Below, in pieces: positions 56,200 through 64,000 of a DNA stretch of 64,000 nucleotides. The notes beneath the pieces are model-generated. The model searched no databases and was not told where the DNA came from. It worked only from the letters and a program-made list of their open reading frames with translations. This DNA is from Artemia franciscana (Eukaryota > Arthropoda > Branchiopoda > Anostraca > Artemiidae). The translations under genes were made by a program, and so were the position numbers. The stretch spans positions 62,001 to 126,000 of the forward strand of contig NW_027062660.1 of NCBI RefSeq assembly GCF_032884065.1, read 5' to 3'. Numbering within the stretch: the stretch's first letter is position 1; each line of letters begins with the position of its first letter.

Positions 56200-56790
56200 C
56201 TATTTTGATTCTAATTTTACACTGGCAGTTGTTACATCAGTGATCCTTATAGAAATCCATTTATTTTCCTTACTGTAAGTACGTACACGACTTAACAGAA
56301 TTTTATTCTTAGCTGAATAGCTTATACAAACAAAAACGACTTTGATTCTAATCTTACACTGGCAGTTGTGTTACATCAGATGATGCTTATAGGAACCCCA
56401 TTTATTTTTCTTTATAGTAGGTACGTATGCCACTTATCTCAAATTCATTCTTAGCTGAACAGCTTATATGAACAGTCGCAATTTTGATTCTAATTTTACG
56501 GTGACATTATGTTACATCAGTGATGCTTATAGGGACCTATTTATTAGCCGAGCAGCTTACATGAACTAAAACGACTTTGATTCTAATCTTACACTGGCAG
56601 TTGTATTATATCGGTGATGCTTATAGGAACCTTTTACTTTTTCTTCACAGTAAGAACGTAGGCCACTTAGCTGAAATTTATTCTTAGCTGAACAGCTTAT
56701 ATGAACAAAAACGATTTTGATTCTAATCTTACACTGGCAGTTGTGTTACATTAGTGATACTTGTAGGAAGCATTTTGCCTTTTTTTTCAA
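56200..56790 (+). repeat. Tandem ~140-bp repeat
   Basis: About four and a half units, each with TTTGATTCTAATCTTACACT, GGCAGTTGTGTTACATCAG, GATGCTTATAGGAACC and TTCTTAGCTGAACAGCTTAT. The third unit is shortened to about 100 bp. Confidence 0.85.
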
Positions 56791-57283
56791 TTAACATTAT
56801 CCAACTATATGAGAAATGGAAATTACGAGGATGATTTCAAATCAAAATTTGAATCATTAAATAAAAATTATAGCGACATTAACTTCCAAATTAGTAGCAC
56901 TAAGTTGAAAATAGCTGAATAGGGCGTCTCTTACGGCTAAAGGATTAATGAACATGAAAGGAAAAAAAAAATCTGTCACCATGCTCTAGGAATTATTAAG
57001 TTTTTTTAGTCACCCACGAAAGAGTAGATGGTAGCTAAATCTCTTGAAACAGATTTTGCTTAAGGTCTGTCTTTTGTTATTTGTCAACAATTTTTGGGTT
57101 CCAATATTTTTTCCAGTCAGTTTTATCATTTATACACATTAAAAAATTTACAACCCTGTATTGGCATAAATAAGCATATAGCAAATTATAACAGCTTAAC
57201 TATTATAACAATAGCTTGTAAATTACAATAACTTGGCACCGCAAGAATATGACTTATCAGTGACATGAAACTAAAATTATAAG

Positions 57284-57510
57284 AGGACGAGGGTTCGAAT
57301 CCTAGTGTACCCAATTATTTAGTTTGGGACGGGGGTCAGTGGCATGACTCTGTAAGCTCAGCCAGAGTCGACCCAGCTCTAAATGGGCACCTGGAGAAAT
57401 AACGGGAAGATAAACAGGAGGGGTGTGCAAAAGCACAGGATGGTTGGCCCCTTACCCCCCCCCCATTGCACTTCCTGGCTGAAGGGCCAAGAATTCTTTA
57501 CCTCTCTTTT
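57284..57510 (+). mobile_element. tRNA-derived SINE with target duplication
   Basis: It starts after TAAAATTATAAG and is followed by the same 12 bases (57272-57283 and 57511-57522). The beginning keeps a box B (GAGGGTTCGAATCC). The body has CAGCCAGAGTCGACCCAGCT and CTAAATGGGCACCTGG, a segment found in several SINE families as far as I recall. The tRNA head is 5'-truncated. Confidence 0.75.
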
Positions 57511-57522
57511 TAAAATTATAAG

Positions 57523-57600
57523 AACTTACATATTGACCATGGATGGCAGATTTTACTTTATAGTTGGCTGAACCTTAATTATTTAAGCTGATCCTTTGTT
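57523..57600 (-). pseudogene. Decayed copy of CABIN1 exon 3' end and donor
   Basis: On the minus strand TTCAGCCAACTATAAAGTAA, ATCTGCCATCC and the GTAAGTTCTTATAATTTT donor region match the end of the real exon at 59264-59310. With the SINE and one target duplication removed, homology continues to 57255 (CAGTGACATGAAAC against CAGCGACATGAAAC at 59229). The matching frame is broken. Confidence 0.7.
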
Positions 57601-57679
57601 ATTTGTTATATAAGCTGATCCTTTGTTATTTTTCAGCAGTATTTTGGCTCCAAAATTTTAATACTAATAAATACATCAA

Positions 57680-59225
57680 AAGAATCAGATTTTTATGCTC
57701 ACTTTAAGTATATAAGTTTCATCAAATTTAGTCGTACTCATCAAAAGTTACAAACCTGAGAAAATTAGCTTTTTTTAGAAAATAGGGGGAAACACCCCTA
57801 AAAAGTCATAGGATCTTACCGAAAATCACACCATCGCATTCAACGTATCAGAGAACCTTGCAGTAGAAATTTCAATTTCTTATCTACAAAAATATGGAAC
57901 ATAGTATTTTTTGCCAGAAGACCGATACCGGGTCCGTGTTTATTTGTTTGTTTGTTTATTGTTGTTTTTTCCCCAGGGGTGATCGTATCGACCAAGTGGT
58001 CCTAAAATCTCACGAGCGGGCTCATTCTAACGAAAATTAAAAGTTCTAGTGCCCTTTTCAAGTGACCAAAAAACTGGAGGGCACCTAAGCCCCCTCCCAC
58101 GCACATTTTTTTCCCAAAGTCAACGGATCAAAGTTTTGAGATAGCTATTTTGTTCAGCTTAGTCGAAAAACACAATAACTATGTCTTTGAGGCTGACTTA
58201 CTTCCCCACAGTCCCCGGACGAGGGCCTGCAAGTTACAAACTTTGACTAGTGTTAACATACAGTAAGTGGTTGCTGGGAAATATACAGATCTTTTCAGGG
58301 GAATTTTTTGGTTGGGGGGGGGGGGGTTGAGAGGAGGAGCTACGCGGGAGGATCTTCCCTTGGAGGAATTTGTCATGGGAGATGAGAAATTCCATGAAGG
58401 GGCCGCAGGATTTTCTAGCATTATCTAAAAAAAAATGCAAAATAAATAAGTTTTTTCAACTGAAAGTAAAGATCCGCGTTAAAACTTAAAACGAATAGAG
58501 ATTATTGCGCATATGGGCGGTTTATCTCCTCTTAAATTCCTTGCTCTTAACTCTAAAGTATTTATAGTAATTTCAACTATTAATTCTGCAGCCTTTGTGA
58601 TTCAGGGGTCATTTTTAGAGAATTGGGACAAAATAGCTTTAATGTAAAGAGCAGGTATTAACGAGGGGGCAAACCCCCTCATATACATAATAAAATACGA
58701 ATATAGAAGTTCGCTACGTAAGTTAATTTGTATATTTTTACTAATAAAAACGTTCGTTAAAAATTAAAAATTCTAGTTGCCTTTTTAAGTTACCGAAAAG
58801 GGCAACTAGGCGTCCTCCCCACCCTTTTTCTTAAAATCGTCTGATCGAAACTAGGAGAAAGCCATTTAGCAAATAAAAATAATACGCAAAAGAGCCAAAA
58901 TCAAACATTCATAAATTCAAAAACGTTCAGAAATGAAACAAAAAAAAAGCTTTTTTAACTGAAAGTAAGGAGCGACATTTAAACTTAAAACGAACAGAAA
59001 TTACTCCGTGTATGAAAGGGGCTGTTCCCTCCTCAACGCCCCGCTCTTTACGCTGAAGTTATTTACCGTTTTATAAAGTAGAATTGAGAGAAAGAGTTAA
59101 ACTTTAGCGTAAAGAGCAGGGCGTTGAGGAGGGAACAGCCCCTTTCATATACAGGGTAATTCCTGTTCGTTTTAAGTTTTAATGTCGCTCCTTACTTTCA
59201 GTTAAAAAAAATAGTTTTTTTTTAT
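57680..59225 (-). repeat. Dispersed repeat plus hairpin (third copy)
   Basis: Inverted, diverged counterpart of 15690-17100: AAACACCCCTAAAAAGTCAT near 57790, GGGGCCGCAGGATTTTCTAG near 58400, and the hairpin at 58993-59165 with CGCTCTTTACGCTGAAGTT arms. It ends beside the CABIN1 exon donor. Confidence 0.75.
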
Positions 59226-59263
59226 TTAATCAGCGACATGAAACCAAAATTATAAGAACTTAC

Positions 59264-59472
59264 ACATCATTGAACATAGATGGCAGGTCTTCCTTTATAG
59301 TTGGCTGATCCTTAACTATAGCATCTCGAATCGCATGTCCTTTCAAAAACGTGGGATCCATCTTGAAAGCAGCTTTGATGTAATATAAACAGCTGACGTA
59401 GTCAAAAATGGCAAACAAAAGGGTGATCAGCTGATCTAAACAGGGCCAAAATGATGGAGTCGCCGTAAATCC
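59264..59472 (-). CDS. CABIN1: CABIN1-like exon (TPR region)
   Basis: Internal exon of a calcineurin-binding protein cabin-1 homologue, 69 codons plus 2 bases. It begins after TTTACAG (phase 0) and ends before a GTAAGT donor (phase 2). The peptide contains PSFWPCLDQLITLLF, then DYVSCLYYIKAAF and FLKGHAIRDAI. This follows the helix pattern of the vertebrate CABIN1 TPR segment (HWPCLDNLITVLY, then TTCLYFICKAL), by comparison with the family from memory. CABIN1 is known as a TPR scaffold that binds calcineurin and MEF2 and works with the HIRA histone-chaperone complex; that role is carried over from the family. Decayed copies of the exon's first part lie just upstream, and a decayed copy of its 3' end lies at 57523-57600. 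No earlier exon was found in the rest of the window, so the N-terminus probably lies beyond 64000. Confidence 0.85.
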
Positions 59473-60075
59473 CTGTAAATACAATTATAAACAGCTAATA
59501 TAGTTAAAAAGGGCAGCGAAAAAGCGCGATCAACTGATCCAAATAGGGCGAAGTGTCATTCTAAATCCCTGCAAATAAAATTATTAACAGCTTACACAGT
59601 CAAAAATGGGGAACGAAAGGGTTATAAACTGATCTAAACAGAACCAAAATGATGGTTCTCGTTGTAAATCCCTGCAAATAATATCATAAACAAAAACAGG
59701 AGGCACGGTCAAAAATGGTGAACAAAAGTTTGATGAACTGATCAAAACAGGGCCAGAAGTCATTCTAAATCCCTGCAAATAAAATTATTAACAAATGACA
59801 CAGTCAAAAATAGGAAACAAAAGGGTAATAAACTGATCTAAACAGGACCAAAATGATAATCTCCTTGTAAATCCCTGCAAAAAAATCATAAACAAAAAGA
59901 GGAGGCATGAACAAACGTTTGATGAACTGATCAAAACATAGCCAGAAGTCATTCTAAACAACTGCAAATAAAATTATAAACAGTAAATGTAGTCACAAAT
60001 GGCGAGTAAAAGGGTAATCAACCGATTGCAACGCTAAAATGACGGAGTCCTTTTAGCTTCCTGCAAATATAACTA
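59473..60075 (-). repeat. Tandem ~98-bp duplications of a CABIN1 exon's 3' splice site and 5' part
   Basis: Upstream of the real exon, six more units each carry TTTGCAG followed by exon-like sequence (GGATTTAGAATGAC, then GATCAACTGATC/GATCAGTT and CCATTTTTGAC-type parts). First exon-like bases: 59568, 59671, 59772, 59874, 59961 and 60060. Copies have drifted and contain indels. The exon itself contains AGCTGTTTATA and the intron AGCTGTTTATAAT, so the duplication joints may lie there. Confidence 0.82.
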
Positions 60076-60084
60076 ATAATCGGT

Positions 60085-61690
60085 TGTTATAATTATATTT
60101 AGCATTCTTTTTTTATGATTACTTGGTTTTAGTTATTAAACTCATGTAATCTTCAGCAATTTTATCCCTGGCTTCCACTTCACACTTCCTCAATTCATAT
60201 TTTAAAGCTTCCCCAACTGTCTTTGCATTCCTCTTATTTTCATATGATCTATCGTTCAAATAATTCCTCTACAAACTCCTCGCTTCTCTATTACACATAA
60301 GAATTTTCAATAATATTCCTAGTTGTGTTTAAAACTCTCTTCCCTAAGACATCATCAGCGACTACACAAACAATTTTCCAGAAATTATTCCATCCATCTT
60401 CTACATTATCAAAATCATGACGAAGACCACACTGCTTTTCCATAATACAACAACAAAAGAGAAAATAATGAGGACTTTTTTCCCAAGACAGTGAACCAAC
60501 AAAACCTATTTGAATATTTCGGCCCTATATCTAAGGGCCGTCTTCAGCAAAGAAAAAATAAAAAACAATAAAACACTTACAATAAAAATTCTCAGCTGAA
60601 AATCCATTTGTTTTTATTTTAAAATAGCCTTGGCATCATTACTTCTTAAGGAAAAGTTCAGCCAAGACTGTCTGATAAAAGCTAACATTTTGCAAGATAA
60701 AAAGGTTCATTCATTTCACTAACTGTATTTATTAAAAATTGGAATGATTTCTTATTGCGATATTTTCGAACGAATATTGCGAACTTTTCGTTAAGAAGTA
60801 ATGATGCCAAGGCTATTTTAAAATAAAAACAAATGGATTTTTAACTGAGAATTTTTATTGTAAGTGTTTTATTGTTTTTTATTTTTTTAAAAACAAGACG
60901 GCTGAAGACGGCCCTTAGACATAGGGCCAAAATATTCAAATATGTTTTGTTGGTTCACTGTCTTGGGAAAAAAGTCCTCATTATTCTCTCTTTTGTTGTT
61001 GTATTATCAAAATCTAAAGTCTCCAGTTTAGTAGTCACCTGTTCCTGGAAAGCTCTGCTCAAATTTACAACCTGGAGTCTACAAACGTCATAGGTTCCCT
61101 GAAGGCAGATACCCTTCCTAAATTCCAGCTTTAAATTAACCCTAGAGATTACTAGATGATGATGTTTGCTTTTAACATGAATAAGAACACTCCTATATAC
61201 CCTAGCATTGACCTGCCAGTCTTCTGTTTACTATAACATAATCAATAAGTTTAGCTGTCTTACAATATGTATATACCATGTTAATTTAATGGTCATTTTA
61301 AGACCAAATGCTGTACTGGTTATAACTAGATTGTTATAACTACAAAATTGCACCTGTCTGTAACATTTACTGCTTTCTTTTCCCACACCAAGTTTACCTA
61401 GGCTAGGATACCATCGATCCCTATTTCTACCGACCTGGTCATTAAAGTACCTTAATAAAAATAACACATTTCCACCTGCGACCTTGTCTATTTGTTCCTG
61501 TAACTTTAAGCAAAATTCATCTCAGTCACCCCTGCCTCAACCAGTCGGTTCTATAGGGGCATATACTACTGACTGACAGCCCACTCATTTTAGTTATAAA
61601 ATGAGCAACTGGCATTCTAATATTAATACATTCCCAACCTAAGCAAGACTTTGCAGCTTCCTTGTTCATCATGAGCTCTACTCATTGCCA
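60085..61690 (-). mobile_element. RTE-type LINE remnant (endonuclease and linker region)
   Basis: Read from 61690 downwards in broken frames: LMMNKEAAKSCLGWE; MPVAHFITKMSG; FNDQVGRNRDRWYPSLGK (the GDFN-x-x-G part of an APE endonuclease); FCSYNNLVIT; KLIDYVIVNRRLAG; KHHHLVISRVNLKLEFRKG; then, after a foldback insertion, FDNVEDGWNNFWKI; DRSYENKRNAKTV; and ALKYELRKCEVEARDKIAED. These are the landmarks of RTE-clade ORF2 proteins upstream of the RT domain. It is dead, with many stops. Confidence 0.78.
60441..61007. mobile_element. Foldback element (~570 bp) inside the RTE remnant
   Basis: Long inverted arms: ATAATACAACAACAAAAGAG at the left and its complement at the right end, continuing through ATGAGGACTTTTTTCCCAAG, GGCCCTATATCTAAGGGCCG and AATCCATTTGTTTTTATTTT, for more than 200 bp per arm. 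A TAAGAAGTAATGATGCCAAG segment near the centre is also inverted. GATTTTGATAAT occurs on both sides and may be the target duplication. No coding capacity. Confidence 0.75.
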
Positions 61691-64000
61691 ATTACGTGAA
61701 TAATATCACAAATCCGACGAATATGCACAATCCTAGATACTGAAAAACATAATAACAATAATACATACGGAAGAACAGACAAATAAATTAAGCTTATATG
61801 CAACAATCAACAGTTTTGAGAGGGAGGGAAGAAACCTTAAGATTTGGTGATAAAATAAACATGGTGGTTTTAAATATATTGGACTTGGAGTTGGAATGCA
61901 GCATGCGCCACTGTCATCTATACTTGCGATTACGAGAACATCTACTAATCGCTACAACCAAGCAAAAACCAACATTCTTAAGCCTTTTAGAAAAAGTTTT
62001 TCTTTTAAGATCGATGGTAATAAAGTACAGACTAGCAAAGATGCTTTTACAGACGATAAACACAAGAAACAAATTTTTTTGTTTGAATTTAATTTCATCC
62101 TTTTTATGCTTTAATTTGATGTCGTACATATACATTTTCGTTTGATATTTGATTTTAATTCAGTTAATTATCAATCATTTATTTAAATATTTAATTTTTT
62201 CATTTTTCATTTTAATCTAACAATCTACAAATTTATTCTGCAAGACGCAAATTAGATAGGACAAAGGGAATACACCACCCTCCAATTTCCCATTCAATAC
62301 TCTTTCCAAAAATAATAATAAATGCCATAAAATTGCGTCCTATTGTTAGGATTATCAGGTGAGAAATCAAAAGCCGTGAGTTACTTTTTACCAATTCGGC
62401 ACAGCATCTGCCTTAGTACCATATATTGCATTACCACACCTTACCCGCACATGCCAATTTTTGTTGTCTTATATTGCCATAATTTATACAGCCTTACAAC
62501 ATAAATTATCATAAGTAAATCACTGAAACGTTTAGGATTGCCATCTTTAAGATCCTGATATAACTTGTGGTTTCGGGGTCTTTTCCCAGCCGAAGAATAT
62601 GAGGGTGTGAATCACGAATCTCCACCTGGCTGAACAAAATATTTCTAGCTATTAAAACAAGTTATGCATTCTTAATTAGTTCTTAATTAACAAATTGGAA
62701 CACTTTTTTAACCAAAAAACAACTTGTCAGCTAGATTTTGAATATTTTACATAGACAAACTTCAATTAAATTAATTATATTTAAATCTTCAAAATTTTTA
62801 AGAAATATTCGAATTTAGTAAACAAAAAATATCAGAGTCACATGTTTTGTGCAAAAAAAAAACGTATTGTTTAAGGCAAGTTTCATTATCAATAAACTTT
62901 GTAAGAGGGGTTTCATAAGGAACCGCCCCCTGCGCATGGAAATATTGCATAGATGAGTTTTTTAAGGATATTTACTAATTTCTAGAAGAAATATTTGCTG
63001 GAGAACAATCCACATCAATGATTCAGTTTGAATAATGTCAGATATTGTTGGAAAATAGTCTTGGGAAGTTCGTGATTCGACTACTTCTAGCATTTTTTTT
63101 ATACCCTGCATCCCTCATCCTATACCCTATACCCTGCATCCTATGGAGGGCATTTTATACCCTCCAATATCGTCATTTATTTAATTGAATCCATGCTACT
63201 GTTGGCCGACGAGAGTAACTTGTCAGAACCTGGCTCACGTTTATTGTGAAATCAATGATTAATTAAGACACGTTTGTGAAGAGGAAACATTATGAAGAAA
63301 AGACTAGTGTGAAGACAATATGTCTTCACACTGAGAAGACCAAATAATGAAAATGGTGGAACTAAGTCGAGTTAATTTTTAGGATCCATACTTTAAATTC
63401 GTTTAAAGTACCAGGAACATCAATCTAAAATAAGTTTTAAATGATCTTCCCATCTTAGGTGGGATGGGAACATCCAGAGATGTTTCATTCCCTGGACCCA
63501 TCTTAGGTTTATTCTTACCGTAAAAAAAAACAACTTTCTAATATTTATTTTCAAAAACATGAAATTTTAAGGGCAGTACCACATTATCATTCACCTTGAA
63601 CCGTGAAAACTAATAAATAAAACTAATTAGTTAAATTTAAGAACACTTTTCTTCTGTAAAATTCAAAAATTAACAATGTGTTCACTCTCAAAGACAACTA
63701 CACCTTCAAAGGAAAACTACACCCTCCTAACCTATACATTTTAAAAATATTTTAGGTTATTTTGTACCAACTTTTCGTCCATTTTTCCATTTTTTATTGG
63801 CACTCGCTACAAACACAAACTTCATAATTGAAAAAAGAAGGTTTTTCACTAAAAACTGAATTCTCTGTTTTTAATAGTTCCTTTAGATATATATTGCTGA
63901 TCAAGTTTCTATTTGGCCAATTCAACAATTAGATTTTACTTTCTGTGTTCTTGAAACCTTGAATCAACTATACAAACTTATGTCAACAGAGACTGTAGGC
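61691..64000. other. No recognised gene
   Basis: AT-rich DNA. Open frames at 61798-62145 (plus) and its overlaps show no domain. A CCCTGCATCC/CCCTATACCC short repeat lies at 63107-63165. I found no further CABIN1 exon here. Confidence 0.45.

Noticed and set aside
61798-62145. 115-codon open frame
   Set aside because: It has no domain and overlapping frames on both strands are equally long. Nothing supports coding.

Overview
The window looks like arthropod nuclear DNA. It has spliced exons with GT-AG borders, Helitrons, RTE- and CR1-like LINE remnants, SINE- and MITE-like elements, TTAGG-like stretches and very long microsatellites. The repeats remind me of brine shrimp (Artemia) sequence, but that is memory and was not checked.

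One host gene is recognisable: a homologue of calcineurin-binding protein CABIN1 (a TPR protein; HIRA-complex partner in animals). Five exons are visible. Three are on the minus strand (59264-59472, 51463-51673, 42352-42459) and two on the plus strand (17766-17938, 21486-22350). Read in that order, all splice phases agree and the protein order matches CABIN1. The strand switch falls across a 100-N gap at 23043-23142. Two large arms, 1785-16569 and 23143-39240, are inverted copies of each other, and the right arm begins at the first base after the gap. The simplest reading is that the sequence after the gap is a separate contig placed in the wrong orientation. Flipped and put first, it overlaps the left contig, restores CABIN1 to one strand, and turns the 'palindrome' into two alleles (or near-identical copies) of one large intron.

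Layout: 1-13353, nested Helitrons and unique intron sequence (left arm). 13354-17110, a tandem ~290-bp repeat and a hairpin-bearing dispersed repeat. 17110-23042, two CABIN1 exons with tandem repeats and an RTE fragment. 23043-23142, gap. 23143-39240, inverted counterpart of the left arm with different Helitron insertions. 39240-43980, intron with one small CABIN1 exon and a 142-bp MITE. 44005-47669, a bounded Helitron, two thirds of it a 2.4-kb GT tract. 47940-49565, a CR1-like LINE. 50990-59220, intron with one exon, a Cys-rich pseudogene, repeats and a SINE. 59264-60075, a TPR exon preceded by six decayed copies of its own 3' splice site. 60085-61690, an RTE LINE broken by a foldback element. 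61690-64000, nothing recognised.

The Helitrons share one build: 5' TC end with TATAAAAATAAGTTG; decayed N-terminal Rep sequence in some; a GGGACACAGGGAATATAAAT-type minisatellite; an A-rich AAAAAACT array; the last ~65 codons of the Pif1-like helicase; a TA microsatellite; then a GC-rich double-hairpin 3' end finishing in CTAG. They insert between A and T, often inside the TA microsatellites of other Helitrons, which gives the nesting. I see no bacterial, phage or CRISPR content.
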